Assembly (NCBI GenBank): GCA_020635855.1
Contig: JACJYZ010000002.1
Coordinates: 868,001-932,000 of the forward strand
From: Flavobacteriales bacterium
GTDB taxonomy: Bacteria > Bacteroidota > Bacteroidia > JACJYZ01
DNA: 64,000 nt
Reading direction: 5' to 3'
Shown here one piece after another: positions 8,903 to 17,554 of the stretch. The notes under the pieces were generated by a model. That model searched no databases. It worked only from the letters and a program-made list of their open reading frames with translations, and was not told the DNA's origin. A program made the position numbers and the translations under genes. Each line of letters begins with the position of its first letter. Positions within the stretch are counted from its first letter, which is position 1.

Positions 8903-10003
8903 TTATAAGCTTTCAAATACTTCCAGGTACCTGTTGGCGATTGATTGCCAGTTGTAGTGTGTTTGCACGTATGCATACCCGGTTTTTGCCATTTCTGAAA
9001 TCCGCTTTGGATCATTCGCAATGGTTTGCCACCTGGTTGTAAGGTCTTCGTAATTATTTTTCTCAAAGTAGTAAACACTGTCCCCGGCTGTGGCGCGGTT
9101 TTCTTCAATACCATTTACCAATGCACATACATGTCCGCCCATTGCTGCAAGCAATGAGGGTGAAGTTCCTTCCATTTCGCTTGCCGATACGTATATGAGT
9201 GCGTTTACCAATAATTGTTCGTATTCATCGCCGTAGAGATAACCAAGAAACCGAATACGATCGGATGCTTCTGAAAACAATTGATTTCTGTAATCTGTGT
9301 GTTGGTCATCTCCAATAATAACCAGTGGAAATTCTGTCTTCAGTTTTTTGTAGGAAGCAATCAGATGGTGAACACCCTTTTCAGGAACAAGGCGCCCAAC
9401 GAATAGAAAATACCCGTTAGCCTGGAGTTGGAACTTTTCCAGTATTTCCTCCGAAAGCAAGGGTTTCCTGGTCGTGATCTTTGCTCCGTAAGGGATCATG
9501 ACCGTATTTACCTGGCGATGGTCTAAATAATATTGTGATACAACCTGATTGTCTGTAATGATCTTGTGTGCGTATTTCCTGGCTACTATTTCACCCAGTT
9601 TGTGCATGGTTTTTCCTGCCCATCCCCATTTTTCCCGTTTCCATTCTATGCCATCAACGGAAATGATCACCTTTTTTCCCGCCCACCTTAATAATGGTAT
9701 GATAAGCGCATTTCCTGTATTGTACAGGTGAACATATTTGAAGCCCGGGTAAAAGAATATCAATCTGATCGCAGAAAGAAATGTATGTGATATGGTGTCT
9801 AAGCTTTTGGCATTGATTGAGGCAACATAACACAACTTGACCCCGCCATAATGCTTGGGACGTGTTTTGTAGCGGTTTTTCCGGCAAAACACCAATACAT
9901 CATGACCCTGTTCCGTCCAGTGTTTTGATATGTGATCTGTACAGGTCTCAAAACCTCCATAGTTAGCAGGGAGGCCACGAATGCCAAGAACAGCTATCTT
10001 CAA
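8903..10003 (-). CDS. DUF1972/GT4 family glycosyltransferase
   Basis: Cytoplasmic glycosyltransferase of the type often annotated as rhamnosyltransferase-like, with an N-terminal DUF1972 domain and a C-terminal GT4 domain. The frame extends upstream to 10066, but homology starts at LKIAVLGIRGLPANYGGFET, so I place the start at the TTG at 10003. That codon lies two bases after the stop of the upstream gene and is preceded by AGAAGG at suitable spacing, one of the few Shine-Dalgarno-like sites here. The product is 366 residues. Further motifs are FVGRLVPEKGVHHLI near 220 and SASEMEGTSPSLLAAMG near 290, the donor-binding EX7E region. It is co-transcribed with the RmlD-like gene, which suggests that the pair makes and transfers one deoxy-sugar. 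Confidence 0.87.
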   Translation of the reverse strand: MKIAVLGIRGLPANYGGFETCTDHISKHWTEQGHDVLVFCRKNRYKTRPKHYGGVKLCYVASINAKSLDTISHTFLSAIRLIFFYPGFKYVHLYNTGNALIIPLLRWAGKKVIISVDGIEWKREKWGWAGKTMHKLGEIVARKYAHKIITDNQVVSQYYLDHRQVNTVMIPYGAKITTRKPLLSEEILEKFQLQANGYFLFVGRLVPEKGVHHLIASYKKLKTEFPLVIIGDDQHTDYRNQLFSEASDRIRFLGYLYGDEYEQLLVNALIYVSASEMEGTSPSLLAAMGGHVCALVNGIEENRATAGDSVYYFEKNNYEDLTTRWQTIANDPKRISEMAKTGYAYVQTHYNWQSIANRYLEVFESL

Positions 10004-10005
10004 TG

Positions 10006-10923
10006 TTATGCCTTCTGCTGAATAGAAGAGAACTCCTTTGCATACTCTGCCAGCGCTTCTTGCCATGAGGGCATGAAGTTGAGGTTGCGGGCATTCAGTT
10101 TCATGTTGATTAGCTTTTCTGATGCCGGCCTGGGAGCAAAATAATCTTCTTTGAAATGGTCGGAACTCACCTTGGTAACAGTGATGTCATTTTCCAGCCC
10201 GAGCAGCTTTACAAACTCCAAGGCAACATCATACCTGCTGCAATCACCATTGCATACTTGGTTATACAAACCGTATTGACCAGTTTGTACAATCTCAAAA
10301 ATGCCATTTGCAAAGCTCTTTGTATATGTGGGCGTGCCGAGTTTGTCTTCAACCACGAATAGTTCCTTTTGTCCGGCTTTCAACTGCTTGAAGATTTTGT
10401 AAATAAATTTCTTGTCTTTCTTCTCTCCACCACCCATCATCCAGCCAGCACGGAAAATGTAATACCTTGACAAGGTCTTTTCTACAAACCGTTCTCCGTA
10501 GTACTTTGATTTTGCATATATCCCAAGTGGATTAGGTGTGTCAAAATCGTTGTAGTATTCCTGCTGACCATCAAAAATGCCCGCAGTGCTTATGTATACA
10601 TGAGGAACATTCATTTCCCGGGCAACCAGAGCGCAATTCTCGGCGCCAAGTGCGTTGGTTAGCCAAGCATTTTCCTGGTTGAGTTCACAAAATTCAAGAT
10701 CTGTGAGTGCCGCCAGGTTGATAATCAGATCCGGCTGAAAGGATAAAATTGAATCACGTATTTCCGTGTAGGATCTCACATCTGCTTTTTCAAGCCATGA
10801 CTCGTTTAGGTCGATGTCTGTGGCCTTGACATTAGCATGTGCGGAGAATTGCTTGTATACCGCCTGCCCCAACATGCCTCCGCAACCTGCAATGTAAACC
10901 TTGGTAGATGATGATATTTTCAT
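10006..10923 (-). CDS. RmlD-like sugar-nucleotide reductase (extended SDR)
   Basis: NAD(P)-dependent short-chain dehydrogenase/reductase resembling dTDP-4-dehydrorhamnose reductase, cytoplasmic. The 305 residues show the nucleotide-binding motif VYIAGCGGMLGQAV near residues 9-22 (GxxGxLG), NLAALTDLEFCE near 70, and YAKSKYYGE near 140, which holds the YxxxK catalytic pair. GTPTYTKSFANGIFEIV is the typical RmlD C-terminal region. No rmlA, rmlB or rmlC is present in the window, so the substrate is uncertain: dTDP-rhamnose synthesis would need the other three genes elsewhere. It precedes the DUF1972 glycosyltransferase in a minus-strand operon and is divergent from the WcaJ-type gene. A second RmlD-like paralogue lies at 43716-44648. 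Confidence 0.82.
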   Translation of the reverse strand: MKISSSTKVYIAGCGGMLGQAVYKQFSAHANVKATDIDLNESWLEKADVRSYTEIRDSILSFQPDLIINLAALTDLEFCELNQENAWLTNALGAENCALVAREMNVPHVYISTAGIFDGQQEYYNDFDTPNPLGIYAKSKYYGERFVEKTLSRYYIFRAGWMMGGGEKKDKKFIYKIFKQLKAGQKELFVVEDKLGTPTYTKSFANGIFEIVQTGQYGLYNQVCNGDCSRYDVALEFVKLLGLENDITVTKVSSDHFKEDYFAPRPASEKLINMKLNARNLNFMPSWQEALAEYAKEFSSIQQKA

Positions 10924-11155
10924 GTTTTCCTGAATTTGCCGGTACCGAATCCTTGAGGACTAACAGCGTGTACAGCTTATGTTCTACAATACTTGCCCAC
11001 CTGGGCTCAATCACATTTAACTGCGAAAATACTATTCTTTTTAATATTAAAGTCACAGTCGAACATAATGGAATTGTGGCCTTGTTGCAAAATTACTTTG
11101 ATGCATAAACAGTTTTTGGTACGATTTTTATAGCCAATAGATAAGTAACGTTTAT

Positions 11156-11163
11156 TAACTTTG
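11156..11163 (+). promoter_or_regulatory. -7 promoter element for the WcaJ-type gene
   Basis: TAACTTTG fits TAnnTTTG and lies 22 bases before the ATG at 11186. No convincing TTTG -33 box sits at the right distance, so this is a half-supported promoter. Confidence 0.45.
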
Positions 11164-11185
11164 CAAAAGTTGCGTAATCCATTCA

Positions 11186-12577
11186 ATGGACAATAAATAT
11201 TCTAGATACATTCACATCATCCATTTCCTGGGCGATGTACTTTTTCTGAACCTGGCTTTCCTGGTTGCCTTCTACATGAAGTTTGACCGGGTGCTCACCG
11301 TGCAGGACGAGAAATACCTGTCTTTGCTTTCCTTTCTGAACATTTTCTGGATACTGGTTGTGTTTGTTGTTCGTCTTTATGACATATACAGGGTCACCCG
11401 TATCGAGAAAATCATACTTAACCTGCTTCGTGCGCTGGGTTTGCAAATTCTGTTGATCTTCTCATTTATTGTTATCCAGAAGGGATACACGTTGTCGCGT
11501 GAACTGCTCATGCTGACCTTCCTGATTTTCGGGCCTGTGCTTTTCGGATGGCGCTTACTGGTCTTATATATGTTGTCTGTGTATCGCAAGGCAGGCTACA
11601 ACTTCCGCCGTGTGGTTATTGTGGGGTGCGGTCCGGTAGGAAAGGAGTTGCAGAAATTCTTTGAATCGGATCTTTCATACGGGTATCATTTTGTCGGTTT
11701 CTTTGACAAGAGCCAGGACGATTGTCTCTCACCAGATAAGTTCCTGGGAGAAATAGGCGAAATCAAATCATTCTGCAGGCGCGAGAACATTGATGAGATC
11801 TATTGTGCCATGCCCTTGCACGAAACGAATATCATCAGGGATTTAATGGCTTTTTCTGAAAACAACCTGATCCGTTTCAAGATCGTGCCTGACTTCCGGG
11901 CGTTTGAAATGCGTCGGGTGGGTATCGATTTTTACAACAACATCCCCGTTATGATCATGCGGAACGAGCCCCTGGAAAATGTGGTGTTCCGATTTGTCAA
12001 GCGTTGTTTTGATGTGGCATTTTCCTCTCTCGTTCTGGTGGGTGTGTGTTCATGGTTGTTCCCTCTTATTGCCATATTGGTCAAACTCGACTCAAAAGGG
12101 CCGGTATTTTTCAGGCAGAAAAGAACAGGAAAGGACAACAAAGAGTTTTGGTGTTATAAATTCCGTTCCATGCTGGTGAATGATGATGCCCATCACGTTC
12201 AGGCAACCAAGGGAGATTCCCGTATTACGCGGGTGGGCGCTTTTCTCAGGAAGACCAGTCTCGATGAATTCCCCCAATTCTACAATGTGCTCAAGGGCGA
12301 CATGTCGGTTGTAGGTCCCAGACCACATATGTTAAATCACACCAAAGAATATGCTACCATTGTAGACAAGTTCATGGTCAGGCATCTGATCAAGCCTGGT
12401 ATCACCGGCTTGTCACAGGTGCTTGGGTACAGGGGTGAAACCGAAACCCCTGAGATGATGGAAAACCGCGTGAAAACGGATGTGTACTACATCGAGAACT
12501 GGTCCATGGTCATGGATCTAAAAATCATCGTGAAAACCGTATTGAATATGGTGCGTGGCGATGAAAATGCCTATTGA
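11186..12577 (+). CDS. Undecaprenyl-phosphate sugar-1-phosphate transferase (WcaJ type)
   Basis: Polyprenyl glycosylphosphotransferase that starts the repeat unit by moving a sugar-1-phosphate from a nucleotide sugar to undecaprenyl phosphate at the inner membrane. The 463 residues comprise about four N-terminal membrane helices (to ~residue 130), a Rossmann-like central domain with VVIVGCGPVGKEL near 146, and the catalytic bacterial-transferase domain. That domain begins at KRCFDVAFSS (Lys272) with a hydrophobic anchor, then KLDSKGPVFFRQKRTG, WCYKFRSM, SLDEFPQFYNVLKGDMS and VGPRPHM. The length and three-part layout match the WcaJ/WbaP class rather than the short PglC class. It is divergent from the RmlD-like gene. 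Its 3' end overlaps that of the facing glycosyltransferase gene by seven bases. Glucose is the commonest donor in the family, but the donor here is inferred only. Confidence 0.92.
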   Translation: MDNKYSRYIHIIHFLGDVLFLNLAFLVAFYMKFDRVLTVQDEKYLSLLSFLNIFWILVVFVVRLYDIYRVTRIEKIILNLLRALGLQILLIFSFIVIQKGYTLSRELLMLTFLIFGPVLFGWRLLVLYMLSVYRKAGYNFRRVVIVGCGPVGKELQKFFESDLSYGYHFVGFFDKSQDDCLSPDKFLGEIGEIKSFCRRENIDEIYCAMPLHETNIIRDLMAFSENNLIRFKIVPDFRAFEMRRVGIDFYNNIPVMIMRNEPLENVVFRFVKRCFDVAFSSLVLVGVCSWLFPLIAILVKLDSKGPVFFRQKRTGKDNKEFWCYKFRSMLVNDDAHHVQATKGDSRITRVGAFLRKTSLDEFPQFYNVLKGDMSVVGPRPHMLNHTKEYATIVDKFMVRHLIKPGITGLSQVLGYRGETETPEMMENRVKTDVYYIENWSMVMDLKIIVKTVLNMVRGDENAY

Positions 12578-13770
12578 TCCAGGAGAGCGTCAATGGCGTC
12601 TCCGATTTCCTTCAAGTGAGCCATCCACGTAAGTTTGAGTGCAGCAGTCTGACGTCCCGTCTTGCCAATTTGTGAGCAAAGCTGAATGTCCCCGGCCAGT
12701 CGAAGGATGGTTTCAATCCATTGCTCCGGTGATTCAGCAACCAATAGATCTTTTCCCGCTTGAACCGGAATTCCTTCCAGCGCTACCGGGCTGGCAACAA
12801 CGGGGATGCCACGGTACAGATAGTTCAATACTTTTACTTTCATCCCGCTTCCGTACCGCAAAGGGGCAATGGCGATCCGACTGTGGGCATACAATGGCCC
12901 CAGGTCCTCTACAAAACCCGCTATTTCCACATTGGGGATGGATTTACTGGCCTTTTCAATGCGATTGTCCCTTTGTTTTCCAGCAATGACCAGGTGTATC
13001 CCGGGGTCTTTCTGAACCACTTGCGCCCACACATGGGATAAAAACCAAAGCAAACCGTCAATATTGGGTTCCCACCACAAAGACCCTACAAACAAAACCT
13101 GTTTGGGAGTATGGCTGAAATCCATTTCCGGCCAGGATAACATTTCATCGTTTCCCAAATGATAGGTACCCGTAAAATGAGAAGTGTCCAATCCCTCCCT
13201 TTTCAGTACGTCCCGGTCATTTTCGGATGCAAGTACGAGATCCGATCTTCGGATGTATTCCTTTTCCTTTCTTAAAACCCTGCCGGCCTCCCATCGTGTT
13301 ACAAGTTTCTTTGGCCATGACGTTTCTTCGATGCTATGTCTCTTCCAAAGCAGGAACTCCGCGTTGTGTGTATGTAAAACAACTTTACATGGAGGTACCT
13401 CAGGGACATAACAGAACATTTCATAATGATCCACAAACAAGATGTCGCAATCCATGGCGTATTCATTCACAACTTCTGCGACCTCCTTGTCGTAATTCCT
13501 GTAAATCGGCAGGGGGGTTCTTTTCAGGATGCTTTGGAGGTAGCTGGAAGCATTGCGCGGAATGTCTACAGCCTTTGAAAAATAACGAGCCGGACGGAGT
13601 TTATCCAACATGTCTGCTTCGCCCTCACTCGTTTGTCCTTTTTTCAGACAAACAAGACTCAGCTCATGGGTTTGCGCGAAATACTCCAGCAACTTCCATG
13701 TCTTGATCGTGCCACCACTTGCAGGAGGGAAGGGAATTTCATGTGTGATGAAGAGCATTCGCTTTTTCAT
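12571..13770 (-). CDS. Glycosyltransferase, GT4-like
   Basis: Predicted cytoplasmic GT-B glycosyltransferase of 399 residues. The N-terminus MLFITHEIPFPPASGGTIKT is typical of a GT4 subgroup that resembles sugar transferases of the PEP-CTERM/exopolysaccharide loci. HTHNAEFLLWKRHS lies near residue 137, VLFVGSLWWEPNIDGLLWF near 225, and the donor-site region IAPLRYGSGMKVKVLNYLYRG near 310. Its start codon overlaps the murB stop codon as ATGA, so it is translated downstream of murB. The end is convergent and overlapping with the WcaJ-type gene, leaving no room for a terminator between them. Its acceptor and donor are unknown. Confidence 0.86.
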   Translation of the reverse strand: MKKRMLFITHEIPFPPASGGTIKTWKLLEYFAQTHELSLVCLKKGQTSEGEADMLDKLRPARYFSKAVDIPRNASSYLQSILKRTPLPIYRNYDKEVAEVVNEYAMDCDILFVDHYEMFCYVPEVPPCKVVLHTHNAEFLLWKRHSIEETSWPKKLVTRWEAGRVLRKEKEYIRRSDLVLASENDRDVLKREGLDTSHFTGTYHLGNDEMLSWPEMDFSHTPKQVLFVGSLWWEPNIDGLLWFLSHVWAQVVQKDPGIHLVIAGKQRDNRIEKASKSIPNVEIAGFVEDLGPLYAHSRIAIAPLRYGSGMKVKVLNYLYRGIPVVASPVALEGIPVQAGKDLLVAESPEQWIETILRLAGDIQLCSQIGKTGRQTAALKLTWMAHLKEIGDAIDALLDQ

Positions 13771-14783
13771 GGGATGAGGTTGACCTCCCTTTCCAAAGTC
13801 ACTCCGAATTTCCGGTGCACGTCGTGCATCATCATTTCTGACAACCGGAGGATATCTGATCCGCTTCCGTGCCCATGGTTCACCAATACCAGTGCTTGTC
13901 GTTTGTGTACACCTACCTCTCCTTCTCGGTGGCCTTTCCAGCCCGCTTGCTCAATCAGCCAGCCCGCGGCCAGCTTGACCTGACCGTTTTCCTGCGGGTA
14001 TACCGGCATGTCAGGATGAAGTGTCTTTAATTGATTTGCAAGCCCTGCATCGATCACCGGATTCTTAAAGAAACTTCCGGCATTGCCTATTTCCGAAGGA
14101 TCGGGGAGTTTGCTTCGTCGGATGCGGCATACGGCTTCGCTTACATCGCGTATTGCAGGGTGCGAGATCCCAGCCTTCTCCAGTTCTTCCACCAGGTTGC
14201 CATAGGCTATATGAACAACGGGATGCTTGCTCAGTCGCAAGAGGATGGATGTAATCACATACTGATCTTTTGCTGCATGTTTGAATATGCTTTCCCTGTA
14301 TCCGAAGGCACAGGATGTCCGGTCAAATGTTTTTATCTCACCTGATTCAATGTGCAATGCCTCCAGGCTCTCGAAAACATCCTGCAGTTCCGCACCGTAA
14401 GCACCAATGTTCTGCATGGGCGCAGCACCTGCACTTCCAGGAATCAGCGACAGGTTTTCGATGCCGCCCCATCCGTGTTCAACCGCAAACATCACCACTT
14501 CATGCCAGATTTCACCACCGGCCGCACGCAGCCATACATGTTCATCGTCCTCGCGTTCCACCGAAATGCCTTTGATCCCGTTGAGCAGAACCACACCTCG
14601 GTAGTCATTTCTGAACAGCACATTGCTGCCACCACCCAGGATGAGTTTCGGGAGATCTTGGAAACGCGTATCCCGGAAAGCATTCCGGAAATCCTCCACC
14701 GAATCGCAACGGATAAGGTACCGGGCTTGTACCTGGCAATGGAATGTATGGTAGGGAACCAGGGATATGTTTTCCTGCAACAT
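13767..14783 (-). CDS. murB: UDP-N-acetylenolpyruvoylglucosamine reductase
   Basis: FAD/NADPH-dependent cytoplasmic enzyme that reduces UDP-GlcNAc-enolpyruvate to UDP-MurNAc in peptidoglycan synthesis. The 338 residues are of type I length. The N-terminus MLQENISLVPYHTF aligns with the family's NxSLxxxNTF; I chose this ATG over an upstream in-frame start at 14813 because a promoter-like -7 box overlaps the longer version. Visible motifs are LGGGSNVLF (FAD), ENLSLIPGSAGAAPMQNIGAYG, FGYRESIFK (active-site Arg), NAGSFFKNP with the catalytic Ser, and a C-terminal LEREV holding the conserved Glu. The translational overlap with a downstream glycosyltransferase is unusual for murB and places a peptidoglycan gene inside a glycan locus. 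Confidence 0.95.
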   Translation of the reverse strand: MLQENISLVPYHTFHCQVQARYLIRCDSVEDFRNAFRDTRFQDLPKLILGGGSNVLFRNDYRGVVLLNGIKGISVEREDDEHVWLRAAGGEIWHEVVMFAVEHGWGGIENLSLIPGSAGAAPMQNIGAYGAELQDVFESLEALHIESGEIKTFDRTSCAFGYRESIFKHAAKDQYVITSILLRLSKHPVVHIAYGNLVEELEKAGISHPAIRDVSEAVCRIRRSKLPDPSEIGNAGSFFKNPVIDAGLANQLKTLHPDMPVYPQENGQVKLAAGWLIEQAGWKGHREGEVGVHKRQALVLVNHGHGSGSDILRLSEMMMHDVHRKFGVTLEREVNLIP

Positions 14784-14799
14784 CATAAACAGCGGGCAA

Positions 14800-14807
14800 C
14801 AAAAATA
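14800..14807 (-). promoter_or_regulatory. -7 promoter element for murB
   Basis: Read on the minus strand this is TATTTTTG, a match to TAnnTTTG 16 bases upstream of the chosen murB ATG. It would lie inside the coding region if the longer start at 14813 were used. No clear -33 box is visible. Confidence 0.4.
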
Positions 14808-14847
14808 GGGCATAAGTTCGTTTCTTTACCCAACCGCTCGCAAGAAG

Positions 14848-15978
14848 ATGGAAAACAGGCAACGTATTTGCTTTTGTGTCACCAATGACCTGGTCACCGA
14901 TCAGCGCGTGCTACGTCATGCCCGTGTTGCGGCAGCATTGGGTATGGATGTGATGGTGGTGGGGCGGCAACTTCCCGAAAGTGCGTTGTTGAATGACTAC
15001 CCGTTCCCCGCTGTTCGGTTCCGGCTTCCCTTCAGGTCGGGGCCTTTGTTTTATGCAGCATATAACTTACGGCTTTTTGTATTTCTGCTTGGGGTGAGGT
15101 GTACGCACATCGTTGCGAATGATCTGGATACGCTTCCTGCGGCGTACCTGGCAGCCGGTTTGCGCCGGCTCCCGCTTATTTTCGATAGCCATGAATACTT
15201 TACCGGGGTGCCCGAGTTGATGGGAAGACGGCTGGTGAGAAGCATCTGGAAAGGATTTGAAAAATGGCTGGTGCCGAAGGTAAAGTACCGGGTTACCGTG
15301 AATGATTCCATCGCGGCGCTCTTTGAAAAGGAATACGGGTTAAAGTTCGAAGTGGTCAGAAACATCGGGGAACAGAAAACCGGCGTGGTGCATGCCGGTA
15401 GGAATGAACTGGGATTGCCTTCGGACAAAAAGATCATCATCCTGCAAGGATCCTGGATCAATGTAGACCGCGGCGCGGAGGAAGCGATTGAAGCTGTCGT
15501 TCGCCTGGAAGGCGCGCTTCTTCTTATCATTGGAGGAGGTGATGTGTTCCCATTGCTCCGGAAGCGGGCTTCAGAACATGATTGTGCCGGAAAGGTGAAG
15601 ATCATGGACAAGATGCCATCCGAACGCTTGCGCCAATATACCGCCCATGCCGACCTGGGCCTGACGCTCGACAAAGACAGCAACATCAATTATCGTTTCA
15701 GTTTACCCAATAAATTGTTCGACTACATCTCGGCCGGGGTGCCGGTGCTCGCAACACCCATGGTGGAGGTGAAGAACATCGTTGAAACATACGGTGTCGG
15801 AGAGGTGACCGCATCCCTTGAACCGGAATTGCTGGCGGAACAGATTCGCAACATGCTGAACGATGAGAACAAAAGGCATGCGTGGAAGTCCAACCTGAAA
15901 AAGGCAGCATCCCAGCTTACCTGGGAGCAGGAAAAAAAGAAGTGGGAAGCGGTATTGAATGCCGCCGTCAAAACTTAA
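14848..15978 (+). CDS. Glycosyltransferase, GT4-like
   Basis: Predicted GT-B glycosyltransferase of 376 residues. The N-terminal lobe starts ICFCVTNDLVTDQRVLRHA, followed by HIVANDLDTLPAAYLAA near 88 and LIFDSHEYFTGVPEL near 110, a set of motifs shared by a Bacteroidota GT4 subgroup. The C-terminal lobe has IILQGSWINVDRGAEEAIEA near 195 and NYRFSLPNKLFDYISAGVPV near 280, the donor-binding region in which the usual first Glu is replaced by Ser-Leu-Pro. It is divergent from murB with a 64-base gap. The shared tetranucleotide TTAA at 15975-15978 supplies the stop codon for this gene and for the facing GT2 gene. Substrates are unknown. Confidence 0.86.
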   Translation: MENRQRICFCVTNDLVTDQRVLRHARVAAALGMDVMVVGRQLPESALLNDYPFPAVRFRLPFRSGPLFYAAYNLRLFVFLLGVRCTHIVANDLDTLPAAYLAAGLRRLPLIFDSHEYFTGVPELMGRRLVRSIWKGFEKWLVPKVKYRVTVNDSIAALFEKEYGLKFEVVRNIGEQKTGVVHAGRNELGLPSDKKIIILQGSWINVDRGAEEAIEAVVRLEGALLLIIGGGDVFPLLRKRASEHDCAGKVKIMDKMPSERLRQYTAHADLGLTLDKDSNINYRFSLPNKLFDYISAGVPVLATPMVEVKNIVETYGVGEVTASLEPELLAEQIRNMLNDENKRHAWKSNLKKAASQLTWEQEKKKWEAVLNAAVKT

Positions 15979-16853
15979 CGGACCGCACCCAGCATACATC
16001 CCAGCTTATACAGGTCGAAATAAAACAAGCTCGGGTTGGATGAGAGCAGGTTCTTTTCCAGCCAGGGCATTTTGATTCGCATTACTTGTCTAATGAGCCC
16101 CCGGAGCCTCCACCTCTTAAGTTTTCGATAGGTTGCCAGCAATTGAATGTGCCGGTCATCCACGCCCATGGCATCCAGTCGCAACAAGTTTTGTACGCCT
16201 TCTCTTGTTTTCTGAAGAAAGGATGCGGCGGTTTCCAGGCCGATGTGTACCAACGGATTGTTGATGTGTTCGATGGGTATGCCAGCAGCTTCCAGTTCCA
16301 ATCCCCACAAAGTATCTTCGTGTCCGTATCCTTTCAGTGTTTCCGACAATGGGTGGTTCAGCACCACCTGGCGCGGAACCAGGATGTTGTTGGTCATGAA
16401 CTGTTGGTAACCGCTTCTTCCCTCTGCAGGGATGGCTTCTCGGTTGCTTCCGTACAACCAATGTAACATGAGTTGCTTGTTGTCGGGTGGGGATGCCTGG
16501 TAAGACCTGCCTCCATATACCACCATGTCTTTGTTCAGGAAAGGGACATAGCGTTCGATGAACCGGCCGTCGGGAAGGGCGGCATCACAATCGAGCAGTA
16601 AAACATGATCATATCCGGCTTCTTGCGCCAGGCGATTGCGGATGGCACTCCTTCCTATGTTTTCCGGTAAAGCCAGGTAATGAGCATGCGGCAGATCGTT
16701 GCAAACGGTGGCATTGTGTTCGAAACCCGGTCCGGATCCATCGTCCATGCACAGCACCTCGAAGGGGATTCCTGATGAAGTGGCCTGTTCGTGCAGTTCG
16801 CGGATCAGGGCTCCTGCATCAAACCTGTATATGGGAACCAGGATCGAAAGCAT
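15975..16853 (-). CDS. Glycosyltransferase family 2
   Basis: Inverting GT-A glycosyltransferase of 292 residues, predicted cytoplasmic. It opens with MLSILVPIYRFDAGALIREL, the GT2 nucleotide-binding strand, followed by VLCMDDGSGPG near residue 34, and LLLDCDAALPD near 90 with the metal-binding DxD-type motif. The acceptor-side motif GYGHEDTLWGLELEAAG near 170 matches the ED-containing galactosyltransferase-like C-terminal domain. The gene begins 11 bases after the ftsE stop and is probably the last gene of a small-protein/ftsE/GT2 operon. There are no membrane segments, unlike synthase-type GT2 enzymes. The sugar is unknown. Confidence 0.88.
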   Translation of the reverse strand: MLSILVPIYRFDAGALIRELHEQATSSGIPFEVLCMDDGSGPGFEHNATVCNDLPHAHYLALPENIGRSAIRNRLAQEAGYDHVLLLDCDAALPDGRFIERYVPFLNKDMVVYGGRSYQASPPDNKQLMLHWLYGSNREAIPAEGRSGYQQFMTNNILVPRQVVLNHPLSETLKGYGHEDTLWGLELEAAGIPIEHINNPLVHIGLETAASFLQKTREGVQNLLRLDAMGVDDRHIQLLATYRKLKRWRLRGLIRQVMRIKMPWLEKNLLSSNPSLFYFDLYKLGCMLGAVR

Positions 16854-16864
16854 GGCCGTGTAGG

Positions 16865-17551
16865 TCAGGCGTTGGTGGTGGCTTGCTCAAATACTTTGCC
16901 GTCATCACAAACAACGGTTCGTGACGGGAATTTTTCCATCAGGGAATAATCGTGGGTTGCCATAAGCACGGCCCTTCCCGATGTGCTGATTTCTTTCATG
17001 AGTTTCAGGATGTCCTCTGAAGTGGCCGGGTCAAGGTTACCTGTGGGTTCGTCAGCAAGGATAACGTCAGGGTCATTGAGCAGCGCCCTGGCGATGGATA
17101 CCCGTTGCTGTTCGCCGCCGGAAAGTTGGTGGGGGAACTTGAATCCTTTGGTGCCCATGCCTACTTTCTGCAACACATCTTCTACGCGGGCATCCATGTC
17201 GTGCTTCTTATGCCATCCGGTGGCTTTCAGTACGAAGAGCAGGTTGTCTTTGACAGACCGGTCCGACAGGAGTTGGAAATCCTGAAAGATAATGCCCAGC
17301 TTGCGTCTGAGGTGGGGAATCTTGCGCCGTTTGATTTTTTGCAGGGTGTATCCGGCGATATCAATCTCTCCTTCTTCAAAGTGAAGATCGCAGTAAAGGG
17401 CGCGCAGCAACGAACTTTTTCCGCTGCCTGTCTTACCGATCAGGTAAACGAATTCACCTTTGTTGATTTGAAGATTCACATCCGACAACACCAGGTGTTT
17501 GTTCTGGTAAACGGAGGCTTGTCTGATGGAAATGATGGTGTCTAGGCCCAT
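16865..17551 (-). CDS. ftsE: Cell division ATP-binding protein FtsE
   Basis: ATPase subunit of the FtsEX complex, which couples the cytokinetic ring to peptidoglycan hydrolase activation. The 228 residues carry every ABC signature: Walker A GKTGSGKSS near residue 39, Q-loop FQDFQLLSD, ABC signature LSGGEQQRVSIARAL, Walker B VILADEPTGNLD and H-loop MATHDYSL. The conserved FQDFQLL after the Q-loop and the short length favour FtsE over LolD-type transporters, although LolD cannot be formally excluded. No ftsX is adjacent; the neighbours are a small conserved protein four bases upstream and a GT2 gene downstream. In Bacteroidota ftsE and ftsX are commonly unlinked. Confidence 0.87.
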   Translation of the reverse strand: MGLDTIISIRQASVYQNKHLVLSDVNLQINKGEFVYLIGKTGSGKSSLLRALYCDLHFEEGEIDIAGYTLQKIKRRKIPHLRRKLGIIFQDFQLLSDRSVKDNLLFVLKATGWHKKHDMDARVEDVLQKVGMGTKGFKFPHQLSGGEQQRVSIARALLNDPDVILADEPTGNLDPATSEDILKLMKEISTSGRAVLMATHDYSLMEKFPSRTVVCDDGKVFEQATTNA

Positions 17552-17554
17552 GTA

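Noticed and set aside
8891..8913. AAGCTT...AAGCTT hairpin between two convergent genes
   Set aside because: The half-sites are themselves palindromic, so many pairings are possible by chance, and part of it is the minus-strand stop codon. Not listed as a terminator.
10004..10066. Longer N-terminus for the DUF1972 glycosyltransferase
   Set aside because: It would overlap the RmlD-like gene and adds residues not seen in the family. The TTG at 10003 follows an AGAAGG site and gives the canonical N-terminus.
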